Positions 1 to 6,638 of a stretch of DNA of 9,077 bases are shown here, piece by piece. The DNA lies in contig RFHN01000276.1 of assembly GCA_003695835.1 (NCBI GenBank), forward strand, positions 1 through 9,077, written 5' to 3'. The first letter of the stretch is position 1, and each line of letters opens with the position of its first letter. The notes under the pieces are model-generated. The model was not told the DNA's origin, did not search any database, and was given only the letters and a program-made list of their open reading frames with translations. Both the position numbers and the translations under genes were made by a program. The stretch is from Armatimonadota bacterium (GTDB lineage Bacteria > Armatimonadota > Fimbriimonadia > Fimbriimonadales > ATM1).

Positions 1-483
1 CGCAGCGCTGGGGCCAGCGGGGTACGTTCGTTCGCCCGTAGGGACGAAGCCGATGCCGTCCACTCGAAACGTGCGGCAGAGTTCGAGCAGTCGCTTGCGT
101 CGCTCACGGTCAATCTTCTCCGGGAAGTCGAGTCCACCCCGCCCGCTTCGAGCCAGCGCGATCCCTTGATCGGCAGGAATGCCCAGCACCTCCGACGCCC
201 GAACCCAGAAGGCTCGGCTATCCGTGAGCAGCTTCGGTGTGATCGTGACGTGATAGGCTTCTTCGCTTCGCGCAAGAACGCTGCCGTTATGATCCAAGAT
301 CGTGCCCCGCTGAGCCGGAATCGTGTCTCGGTGCGTGAGCTGGTCGTTGGCTTCGGCAATGCGCAGTCGGTCCGCACGCAGCACGGTTGCGAGGCGGACA
401 TGTTGGGCCCCAGCGAGGAGAAACCCCGCGCCCACGAGGACGAGGGGCAGCAGAGGAACCGCTGAACCTCGTTTCCTACTCAA
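1..483 (-). CDS. ftsI: Division-specific transpeptidase FtsI/PBP2-type, N-terminal part (cut by window edge)
   Basis: Class B penicillin-binding protein that cross-links septal peptidoglycan; only the first 161 codons are in the window and the transpeptidase domain lies beyond position 1. Reading the minus strand gives a basic N-terminus (SRKRGS), one hydrophobic anchor at about residues 8-25, then the typical PBP dimerisation-domain start IPAQRGTILDHNGSVLARS at about residues 58-76 and, near the cut, RTYPAGPSAA, which matches the conserved R-x-YP segment before the 'hvlG' motif. The frame has a stop 21-23 bases upstream of the chosen start, leaving TTG at 483-481 as the only ordinary start codon before the anchor; it is preceded by a purine-rich GGGAACAGGAACAGG. 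It overlaps the end of the ftsL-like gene by 8 bases, so the two are probably translationally coupled. Family and order (mraZ-rsmH-ftsL-ftsI) agree. The TTG start is inferred; the family call is strong. Confidence 0.9.
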   Translation of the reverse strand, partial: MSRKRGSAVPLLPLVLVGAGFLLAGAQHVRLATVLRADRLRIAEANDQLTHRDTIPAQRGTILDHNGSVLARSEEAYHVTITPKLLTDSRAFWVRASEVLGIPADQGIALARSGRGGLDFPEKIDRERRKRLLELCRTFRVDGIGFVPTGERTYPAGPSAA

Positions 484-820
484 CCTGTTCCTGTTCCCGA
501 TTTACGAGATAGGCTGAGCGATAAGAGTGCAAACGCGCCCATGCGTCCACGGAGAGCGGATTCATGATTCGGTCCGTTTTGCGTTGAACCGCCCGCGCAC
601 ACTCTTCAACCGCCTGAGCTGTCGCACGATAGTCCTGCTGTCGCCGTCGCGATTGTTCGAGCGCGCCGTGCCCCAACAAGCCGACGAAGACATGCAGCAA
701 CAACAGGAAGACCCCAAAGGAAACGAGAAACAGGGTCAACGTGTTGCCGACGGTGACGGCAACGCGCCGGGAACGAACGGCGGTTGCCGTCCTTACTTCT
801 GGATGTGAAAGAGCGCTCAT
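476..820 (-). CDS. ftsL: FtsL-like small bitopic division protein
   Basis: 114-residue protein with a short basic cytoplasmic tail (residues 1-19, ending RSRR), one long hydrophobic segment at about 20-50, and a Gln/Arg/Ala-rich stretch at about 53-85 that could form the short extracytoplasmic coiled coil expected of FtsL. FtsL proteins join the FtsB/DivIC and FtsQ partners at the septum and help activate FtsWI. Sequence is poorly conserved in this family, so the call rests on size, topology and position: it starts within the rsmH stop (ATGA, 817-820) and ends inside the start of ftsI. A distant AGGAGG lies 14 bases before the ATG; translation is probably coupled to rsmH. An unrelated small membrane protein in the ftsL slot cannot be excluded, but the synteny makes that unlikely. 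Confidence 0.8.
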   Translation of the reverse strand: MSALSHPEVRTATAVRSRRVAVTVGNTLTLFLVSFGVFLLLLHVFVGLLGHGALEQSRRRQQDYRATAQAVEECARAVQRKTDRIMNPLSVDAWARLHSYRSAYLVNREQEQVE

Positions 821-1722
821 GAGATTTCCGTTAGCCTCCTGCTACAGCGCACTGCGCGCAGCCTTGCGCTTCGTGCGCTCGGATTCGTTGCCACTTCCGC
901 TCCGGAAGGCCGAAGGGGTTTCTTGGTCAAAGTCTCGAATTCGTCGCCTAAACTACGGAACGCCAGCTTTGTGGCGCGATCTTCGCCGGAGTGATAGCTG
1001 AGGACTGCCATCCGGCCGCCTTCTCTCAGGGTTAGCGCGATCGCGCGGATGGCATCCTCCAAGCCTTCGAGTTCGCGGTTTACGGCGATCCGCACGGCTT
1101 GGAACGTGCGTGTGGCCGGGTGAATTCTCCGTTCGCGAAGGCGAGGGGGAATGGCGTCGAGAACGGCCTGGACCAGGTCTTGGGTCGTCTTCATGGCTCC
1201 GCGGCGACGGCGCTCCATGATTTTCTTAGCGATCGCGGCGGCGTGCCGCTCCCCTCCGTACTCGGAAAGGACGCGTCGGATCTCGTCGAAGGACGCGCGG
1301 TTCAGCCAAGCGGCGGCCGGCTCGCCTCGGGATCGGTCCATGCGCATGTCGAGCGGCGCATCCTCTTGAAAGGTGAAGCCTCGAGTGGGGTCAGCGAAGT
1401 GCTCCCAGTTCACTCCGAGGTCGAGAAGCACGCAATCTGGCCCCGCCGGATGATTCTTCGCAACCCAGGACGGGATCTCGCGATAGTCCGCGTGCACGAA
1501 CAACGTCTTGCAGGGCGCATGCGCCAGTCGGGCTCGCGCCGTCTCGAGCATCGCCTCATCCCAGTCGAAAGCCACGAGCGTCCCCTCCTTGCCGATTCGA
1601 AGCGCCAGTTCCCAGGCATGCCCCCCATGTCCGACCGTTCCGTCCACTACGAACTCGCCAGGCTGCGGGTCGAGCAGGTCCAGCACCTGCGACAGCATGA
1701 CCGGGACGTGGAATTCGGACAT
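817..1722 (-). CDS. rsmH: 16S rRNA (cytosine(1402)-N(4))-methyltransferase RsmH
   Basis: 301 residues, close to the usual length of about 310. It transfers a methyl group from S-adenosylmethionine to N4 of C1402 in the 16S rRNA decoding site. Visible family motifs in order: HVPVML at 5-10; the SAM-binding VVDGTVGHGGH at 25-35; FDWDEAML at 52-59; DCVLLDLGV at 96-104 followed by RGFTFQEDAPLDMRMD at 114-129; HPATRTFQAVRIAVNREL at 201-218; and SYHSGEDR at 242-249. Two usually invariant-looking positions differ from the common consensus: the Ser-Ser after DLGV is Asn105-Trp106, and SYHSLEDR has Gly for Leu. The ATG directly follows the mraZ stop (TGAATG) and a GGAG Shine-Dalgarno core at 1732-1729 sits six bases upstream, which fixes the start. 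It ends in an ATGA overlap with the ftsL-like gene. Confidence 0.97.
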   Translation of the reverse strand: MSEFHVPVMLSQVLDLLDPQPGEFVVDGTVGHGGHAWELALRIGKEGTLVAFDWDEAMLETARARLAHAPCKTLFVHADYREIPSWVAKNHPAGPDCVLLDLGVNWEHFADPTRGFTFQEDAPLDMRMDRSRGEPAAAWLNRASFDEIRRVLSEYGGERHAAAIAKKIMERRRRGAMKTTQDLVQAVLDAIPPRLRERRIHPATRTFQAVRIAVNRELEGLEDAIRAIALTLREGGRMAVLSYHSGEDRATKLAFRSLGDEFETLTKKPLRPSGAEVATNPSARSARLRAVRCSRRLTEIS

Positions 1723-2208
1723 TCACGACTCCGCGCGCTCCTCTTCTCTGACGAATGCCTGGCGCTTCCTCAGCGCCTCTGCGCGCTTGGCTGCCAGGGT
1801 TTCGTACTCCGATTTCGTCCAAATCTGGACATGGTCCCCACAGCCGAGAATCACGACCTCCGACTTGGGACCGATCCTGTCTCGAAAACGCTGTGGAATG
1901 ACGAAGCGACCTTGTCCGTCGCACTTGACATCGTCTTCCGCCATGGCGCAAAGGTCGTGCAGCTCGAAGTCACGTTCCCAGTCCCCGGCCGGACGCTCCA
2001 TCACTCGAAGCAATCGTTCATGCCAGGTGTTTCGAGGATACAGAACGAGACAGCCGAGCGGGTCGGCATGCAAGACGAACGGTTGACCGAGGCGATCCAG
2101 CTTTTTCGTGCTGAGGCGAACACGCCCCTTGTCGTCAACGACCGCCTCCTCCATGCCGACGAGCGGCTGGAAGGCGAAGCCCTGGCTTCCTACTTGGCGG
2201 TCGGTCAT
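1723..2208 (-). CDS. mraZ: Transcriptional regulator MraZ
   Basis: DNA-binding regulator of the dcw cluster, made of two SpoVT/AbrB-like half-domains. With the ATG at 2208 the protein has 161 residues against about 150 for the family. The first half-domain carries VDDKGRVRLSTKKL (residues 24-37), the second CDGQGRFVIPQRFRDRIG (96-113), followed by the typical VVILGCGDHVQIW (118-130); the charged C-terminal tail (about 140-161) is a likely helix. The frame stays open upstream to a GTG at 2337, but that version would add 43 residues that look like untranslated leader, contain the inverted repeat and have no family similarity. A still later Met (residue 19 here) would cut into the conserved first strand. 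The chosen ATG has no good Shine-Dalgarno of its own, and overlaps the stop of a possible leader ORF. It abuts rsmH with no gap. Confidence 0.95.
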   Translation of the reverse strand: MTDRQVGSQGFAFQPLVGMEEAVVDDKGRVRLSTKKLDRLGQPFVLHADPLGCLVLYPRNTWHERLLRVMERPAGDWERDFELHDLCAMAEDDVKCDGQGRFVIPQRFRDRIGPKSEVVILGCGDHVQIWTKSEYETLAAKRAEALRKRQAFVREEERAES

Positions 2209-2285
2209 TGTTTCTGCCCGGGGTGTTTGGAAGACCGGTCCGGCTTCCCTTCCCGACCGGTCTTCCGAATGTGAAGCGAGAGCAT
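2205..2285 (-). CDS. Possible 26-residue leader peptide upstream of mraZ
   Basis: A short ORF, MLSLHIRKTGREGKPDRSSK followed by HPGQKQ, begins at an ATG (2285-2283) with a GGAG core (2295-2292) six bases upstream, the same spacing as rsmH. Its TGA stop overlaps the mraZ ATG as ATGA (2208-2205), the arrangement used by rsmH/ftsL and by the S41 pair in this window. It runs through the 12-bp inverted repeat, so ribosomes on it would disrupt a hairpin just before mraZ. The peptide is basic and resembles no family I know. A frame this short stays open often by chance in GC-rich DNA, so it may be accidental; the coincidence of a good ribosome site and exact coupling is the only support. Confidence 0.3.
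   Translation of the reverse strand: MLSLHIRKTGREGKPDRSSKHPGQKQ
2229..2266 (-). repeat. Perfect 12-bp inverted repeat before mraZ (hairpin or paired operator)
   Basis: On the minus strand GGAAGACCGGTC and GACCGGTCTTCC are exact reverse complements separated by 14 bases, ending 20 bases before the mraZ ATG. Each arm contains the self-complementary octamer GACCGGTC (2233-2240 and 2255-2262), and the octamers lie 22 bp centre to centre, about two helical turns. The element can therefore be an RNA hairpin in the mraZ leader, or two operator half-sites bound by a dimeric regulator on one face of the helix. No T-run follows it, which argues against an intrinsic terminator. The repeat itself is certain; its function is inferred. 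Confidence 0.6.
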
Positions 2286-2453
2286 GGCCCTCTCCGCGGC
2301 GGGACGCCCCTCCTTGGGAATCACCGCCACTCCTCACTGCTGGACAACCACAATCTAACCCAGAATTGGGACGAACATGGGAATCAAAATAGCGTTTGTG
2401 GAAAAGTCGTAGTGAATTTCTACATGTTATCGAGCGAAAAGGTATACGTTCGT
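2286..2453 (-). promoter_or_regulatory. Intergenic region expected to hold the mraZ operon promoter
   Basis: This is the largest gap in the window, between the stop of the glycosyltransferase gene and the candidate mraZ leader ORF. It is visibly more AT-rich (about 2340-2453) than the flanking genes, as expected for a promoter. I could not find a -35/-10 pair with good spacing; partial matches such as TTGATT and TATTTT do not pair well. No hairpin followed by a T-run was found, so read-through from the upstream genes into the dcw cluster remains possible. Confidence 0.4.
2315..2386 (+). promoter_or_regulatory. Candidate MraZ-box motifs (three TGGGA copies)
   Basis: The plus strand carries TGGGAATCA at 2315-2323 and again at 2378-2386, and TGGGACGA at 2367-2374. 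The last two TGGGA copies are 11 bp apart; the outer copies are 63 bp apart. Known MraZ operators are tandem TGGGN-type repeats with roughly 10-bp period in front of mraZ, so copies in this gap are suggestive of autoregulation. The period is one base longer than described for Escherichia coli, only two copies are tandem, and the motif is short, so chance is a real alternative. Confidence 0.3.
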
Positions 2454-3980
2454 CTACTGCAGCGGCGATGCCACAACCCGATAAAGCTGCAAGTCGCCTT
2501 CGCTGCTGAGCAGGGTAACCCGTTGGCCCGCACCTGCGGCGGCAAGGGAGAACCGCTGAAGACGCGACAGAACGAGTCCGTCATGCGACAGCGCTTCGTC
2601 CGGCCAGTCATAGCTGGCTACTTCTCGACCCACGTACCATTGAAAGCTGGGGTGGGACACCACGCCCGGCTTCCCCATACCACTCATTCGATAGAACGAG
2701 ATCGGCTCTCCAGCTGACTTTGCCAGGGCTGCCATTCTCTTTACTGGGCCGTGCGTCGTTTCCCAATACGATGGGACGCCCCCGAGCAGCGCGAAGAGCA
2801 AGAACGGGACGGCTCCGAGCCAGCTTTGAGTGCTGAAGTCCGCCGTCTGCGTCCACGCGAGAATGGCGAGAACCGCTCCGACGAGAGCCGCAAATCCAAG
2901 TTCGAGCAAGACGCGCTCGAATCGGTCGGCCGACCCTGCCCCGAGCACCAATCCAAGCCCAACGAGCAGGAACCACGCTGCAGCCAGGTGCGGAACTCTT
3001 GCTTGCGACTCGCTCTGCCAACGCCCAACAAGCAGTGCGAGGGGCGGCAGGACCGGGAGAATGTAATGAGGAAGCTTCGAACCGGCGACACTGAACAGCA
3101 CGAAGATCACCGTTGCCCAAATCCAAAGAAATCGCGTCAGAGGATCGTCCGGCCTGGAACGATAGACCCAGGGCAATAGCCAGGAAAACGGCGCCATCGC
3201 CACAATCAAAATTGGGATATAGAACCAAAAGCCTGCCCGATGAGCGGCGTCCTGGCCGAGAAGGCGACCGATGTTTTGTCGGATGACGAATTCTCGAAAG
3301 AAATCCGTGCCCTCCCGCAAGAGCACCGGCCCGTACCACGCACCCACAACGAGAACAAAGGCGAGTGCGCCTGCGATCCATCCCCCCCGAAGAGCGCTCC
3401 GGACGTCCCTCTCCCTCCACAAGAAAAGAGAAACAATGATCAAGAACACTCCCGGGGCCATGGGACCCTTCGCGAGCGTGGCAACCCCCAGAAGAGCGAG
3501 GCTGACCACCCTCCAAGTGACGCTGCGCTCCTCCACGGAACGCCACAGGCTCAACAAACTTGCCGTCAGAAAGAAACACAGCAAAGCGTCCGGCATGAAC
3601 ATGCGTCCAACGCCGAGAAATAGGGGCGAGGTGAGCAGGACGGCTGCCGAGGTCCACGCGGCGCGGTCACCCCAACGGCGCTGAGCGAAACGGAAGAGAA
3701 GGACGACCGTGCCGATAGCCGCCAGGACCGAGCCGAGACGGAGCGCCGCCTCGCCCTTGACGCCCATCCACAGAAACAGATTCGCAGCCCAGTACTGAAG
3801 GATCGGCTTCTCGAAGAACGGCGCGCCGCCATACGTTGGAACGAACCAGTCCCCCCGAAGCCGCATCTCGGTCAGTGCGGCGGCGTAGATGCCCTCGTCG
3901 AGGTCGAAAAGGCCGTAAGACCAGAACCCCCAGAACGCGGCAAGGCCGAAGATGGCAAGGAGCAGCGTTCTGGTCTTCAC
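2454..3980 (-). CDS. ArnT-like (GT83/PMT_2 family) membrane glycosyltransferase
   Basis: 508-residue polytopic protein of the family that uses polyprenyl-phosphate sugars to glycosylate lipid A, other lipids or proteins on the outer face of the inner membrane. Family signs in order: a first transmembrane segment (about 5-22) leading into the catalytic loop FDLDEGIYAAALTEMRLRGD (25-44, with the Asp28-Glu29 pair), then PFFEKPILQYW (54-64, the FEKP motif of ArnT); GRMFMPDALL at 125-133; TLAKGPMAPG at 168-177; and SKLPHYILPVLPPLALL (301-317), very like the KLPxYILP segment of ArnT. About ten further hydrophobic segments follow, then a soluble C-terminal part from about 410. It starts at GTG, 12 bases after the preceding stop, with AGGA about 11 bases upstream. 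The sugar and acceptor cannot be told from sequence, so no symbol is given. Confidence 0.88.
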   Translation of the reverse strand: MKTRTLLLAIFGLAAFWGFWSYGLFDLDEGIYAAALTEMRLRGDWFVPTYGGAPFFEKPILQYWAANLFLWMGVKGEAALRLGSVLAAIGTVVLLFRFAQRRWGDRAAWTSAAVLLTSPLFLGVGRMFMPDALLCFFLTASLLSLWRSVEERSVTWRVVSLALLGVATLAKGPMAPGVFLIIVSLFLWRERDVRSALRGGWIAGALAFVLVVGAWYGPVLLREGTDFFREFVIRQNIGRLLGQDAAHRAGFWFYIPILIVAMAPFSWLLPWVYRSRPDDPLTRFLWIWATVIFVLFSVAGSKLPHYILPVLPPLALLVGRWQSESQARVPHLAAAWFLLVGLGLVLGAGSADRFERVLLELGFAALVGAVLAILAWTQTADFSTQSWLGAVPFLLFALLGGVPSYWETTHGPVKRMAALAKSAGEPISFYRMSGMGKPGVVSHPSFQWYVGREVASYDWPDEALSHDGLVLSRLQRFSLAAAGAGQRVTLLSSEGDLQLYRVVASPLQ

Positions 3981-3992
3981 GGCATCGCGATC

Positions 3993-6605
3993 CTATCGAG
4001 GTGGCTCCGTCTCCCGAATCTCGATCCCGGAGAGCCGGATACTCGTGCCCTTCTTTCGGACGAGCCGGATGAAGCGGACCGTCTGGGGCAATGCTCGATA
4101 AGCCACCCGCCACACTGACGGATTGGCCGGGTCTACGTCTCGCTGGAATCGAACGGTCCTTTGCCAGTCGATCTCGACCGCAAACGTTCTCGCCTGCTCC
4201 AGCCGCTGACCGGTGCTGTATACCAGAATCTCGAACTGATTCCACACCGCGTCGTGGTCGCCGTTCGTGAGGAGGACGATTTCGCCGATGGGTCGGTCGC
4301 GCCCGATGTCAATCTCGATCCATTCGGCGTCGGCTTGGTAGGAAGTGTCGGGGTCGCCATCCACCAGGGCGTTGAGCGATTCGAGAGAGCTGTTCGCGGA
4401 GTCCAACACGACCTTGTTCCTTGCCCAGTCCTCGGGCTTGATCGGACGGTGGGTCACATTGAAGCGCAGCTCCACGAACGCCACCTGACGGTTGCCCCGT
4501 GCATACGCGTCCACGAGCTGCCACGCCTTCAGCCACGACCACTCCCGCTGGCCCTCGTACTCGATTTCAACGAGAAACACGCCGTTCGTCCCGACTACGT
4601 CAATGGGGCCGAACGGGTTCGGCTTGAGTGTGTGGCCGGTCGCGGTCGTGAACGGCTGGTCGAGGCCGGTGGGGCGGTTCGGCAGGAACGCAGTTCCATT
4701 CGCGATGTCCACTTCGAAGACGGGCGGCGCGTCGGGAATCACGCCTTGTTTCATTTGGTAGAAGCGAAGCTTGCCGGTTTGGATCGGGATGCCGTTCCGA
4801 TCGAGGCACCGCACGATGACGACATTCGGCATCGAGTAGAGGTACTCGCCGAAGAAGCCACGGCGGTAGCCGACATTGGCGTTCAGAGCGAAGGCGGATG
4901 TCGCAGAGTAAAGGTCAGTTCTCTGATATAGAGCGTGGGCGTAGGCGGGATCGGGGACGTCTTCGATGTACGTGGGAAGACTGCGCGGGAGACCCAAGTC
5001 GTTGCGAGTATCTCCACCGCCCATGAGCGGGTTGGGAGGATCGATCGCTCCGCGAGTCAGCACGTGGTCCCCGACCTTCAGGCGTACCTTGCCACCGCTC
5101 CCGTCTGGCATGGAGGGGTCCACGTTCATCTGATACATGTCAATCAACCCGATCTGGTGGCTCATTTCGTGGAGTAGTGCGCGGTCCATGCGGATTCGGA
5201 CGGAGTCAATGTATTTCTCCGCTTCTCCAAAAGAGGAATCGAAGCCCCAGTCGCCGTCATACCTCATGTCTTGTTGATTGTTCGGCACGTGCACGCCGCC
5301 CTGAAGCGTTCCGTCGGGCACGATCGTGATTCGCTGGATCCGCGTGCTCTCGCGGATCCCGTCCGGCGCGAAGCTGAACCGACTGTGGCGGAAGAGCACC
5401 TCGTTCCAGATGCGAAACTGCCATTGGATCCAGTCTTCGAACGCACGGCTGCCCATCCCATTCGGTTCTTTTGCGAACATCTTGTAGAACGTTTCATCCA
5501 CCCAAATCGCCAGGTTCAGCGCTCCAGCCTGGATCTCGAGAGCGTTGTTTCCTTCCACCGCGTCCGGCCCGCTCGGAGTCAGCGTGAACCGAATCGGATT
5601 GAGGCGGTGATCGTTGGGAACGATATCGAACGGGGCGCGAAACTCCACCTGGACGGATTCGCCCGGCTGGAGGGTCCGCGACACTTCCCCTTTGGCGGCC
5701 TCCGACCAGTCCTTCGACCAAGTGTAGCGGAAGCCGGACGAGGGCGCATCGCCCACATTCTTGATCGTGGCCGTGTAGGTAACCAGCTCACCCTTGGAGG
5801 GCCACTGTTTGGCTCCCGCGTTGCCGGGCTTCTGCATCACTCCAGCTTCTTGCCCTTCCGCGCTGATTCGCACGTAGGCATCGCCGGAGGGGTCGAAGCG
5901 TGGGTACTCAGGGGTTCGCGAGATCTGTGTGACGCTGAGGTCCGGCCCAGCCGCAGGCCCGATCGGCTCGGTTTCGATGATGAGACGCGGGCGGCCGGAC
6001 GTGGCTTGCGAAGACTCGACGGATAGCTTGCCGTTCGTCTCGATGACCCAGCCGTAGTTCTCGTACCACCGGTCGTACATCTGCTGTACGTCGTTCTCGA
6101 GGCCGGTGAACTCGATCGTCCGGGCGCTTTGCGACACCGGAACCTGAGCGCTGGACGAGGGGGCTGTGAACTCTGTTCCCCCATTTCGCCACCGTATCTT
6201 CTTTTGTCCGTGAAAAAGCTGATGGGACCAGGTCGAGTTCATCGCGTCGGCAGGCGCCTCGCCGCTGATGCCTCCGCCTTCGAACCAGGGCCCGCGGAAC
6301 CGCTTGAGCGTAACGGTGCCCGCTTGCTCGACTTGCACGACTGTGAGGACCAACTTCGCCGAGACAATCCTCTTGCGCGGGCCGATTGCGCGCTCCAGAT
6401 CTCCGAATCGAATCAAAACCTTGTGGTCGGGGCTTAGAGTCAGAAGCGTGCCTTGTCCGAACGACGCATCGGGAGCGCTCTTCGAGAGAGTCGTGTCCTC
6501 GCAAGACCAGTAGCGGCTGTCTTCCGGAAGGTCAGCGCCTCGATACAGCGTAACCGTGTGGGCTTGGACGGCGAGGGCAATTGCAAGCGCGATCATCGCC
6601 CGCAA
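3993..6605 (-). CDS. Putative secreted multidomain metalloprotease-like protein (HExxHxxGxxD)
   Basis: 870 residues. A short hydrophobic N-terminus (MIALAIALAVQA, 4-15) looks like a signal peptide. Residues about 17-212 resemble a DNRLRE/CBM96-type beta-sandwich (IRFGDL, AKLVLTV, GPWFEGGG, NYGWVIETNG, RPRLIIE). About 221-360 resembles a CARDB-type Ig-like domain (PDLSVTQI, YTATIKNVGDAP, LQPGESVQVEF, EGNNALEI). Residues 365-570 hold HEMSHQIGLID (479-489), the zinc-binding HExxHxxGxxD pattern of metzincin-like proteases with Asp as third ligand, as in snapalysin, and a possible Met-turn NPLMGGG (Met528). The C-terminus (about 730-868) resembles a discoidin/F5-8-type-C (CBM32-like) domain: LNALVDGDPDTSYQADAEWI, IDIGRDRPIGEIVLL. 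The start is TTG at 6605 or ATG at 6596; TTG keeps a positive charge in the signal peptide. It follows the S41 protease gene by 33 bases. Substrate unknown; protease activity is inferred from motif only. Confidence 0.72.
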   Translation of the reverse strand: MRAMIALAIALAVQAHTVTLYRGADLPEDSRYWSCEDTTLSKSAPDASFGQGTLLTLSPDHKVLIRFGDLERAIGPRKRIVSAKLVLTVVQVEQAGTVTLKRFRGPWFEGGGISGEAPADAMNSTWSHQLFHGQKKIRWRNGGTEFTAPSSSAQVPVSQSARTIEFTGLENDVQQMYDRWYENYGWVIETNGKLSVESSQATSGRPRLIIETEPIGPAAGPDLSVTQISRTPEYPRFDPSGDAYVRISAEGQEAGVMQKPGNAGAKQWPSKGELVTYTATIKNVGDAPSSGFRYTWSKDWSEAAKGEVSRTLQPGESVQVEFRAPFDIVPNDHRLNPIRFTLTPSGPDAVEGNNALEIQAGALNLAIWVDETFYKMFAKEPNGMGSRAFEDWIQWQFRIWNEVLFRHSRFSFAPDGIRESTRIQRITIVPDGTLQGGVHVPNNQQDMRYDGDWGFDSSFGEAEKYIDSVRIRMDRALLHEMSHQIGLIDMYQMNVDPSMPDGSGGKVRLKVGDHVLTRGAIDPPNPLMGGGDTRNDLGLPRSLPTYIEDVPDPAYAHALYQRTDLYSATSAFALNANVGYRRGFFGEYLYSMPNVVIVRCLDRNGIPIQTGKLRFYQMKQGVIPDAPPVFEVDIANGTAFLPNRPTGLDQPFTTATGHTLKPNPFGPIDVVGTNGVFLVEIEYEGQREWSWLKAWQLVDAYARGNRQVAFVELRFNVTHRPIKPEDWARNKVVLDSANSSLESLNALVDGDPDTSYQADAEWIEIDIGRDRPIGEIVLLTNGDHDAVWNQFEILVYSTGQRLEQARTFAVEIDWQRTVRFQRDVDPANPSVWRVAYRALPQTVRFIRLVRKKGTSIRLSGIEIRETEPPR

Positions 6606-6638
6606 TTCTACTGCATATCGTGGGCAATCCGAGGCTGG

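Noticed and set aside
1099..2274. Long plus-strand open frame of 391 codons opposite rsmH and mraZ
   Set aside because: It lies fully antisense to two genes with clear family motifs, shows no recognisable domain, and is the kind of frame expected opposite GC-rich coding sequence.
2206..2337. Longer mraZ starting at GTG 2337 (204 residues)
   Set aside because: The extra 43 residues have no MraZ similarity, contain the inverted repeat, and there is no Shine-Dalgarno before the GTG; 161 residues fits the family better.
2397..2405. DnaA-box-like TTTTCCACA on the minus strand upstream of mraZ
   Set aside because: A single box with one departure from TTATCCACA occurs often by chance; no cluster of boxes or AT-rich unwinding element is present, so no origin or DnaA control is claimed.
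2406..2453. Short inverted repeat GTAG...CTAC and TTTT stretch after the glycosyltransferase stop as a terminator
   Set aside because: The stem is only four base pairs and is not followed directly by a T-run.
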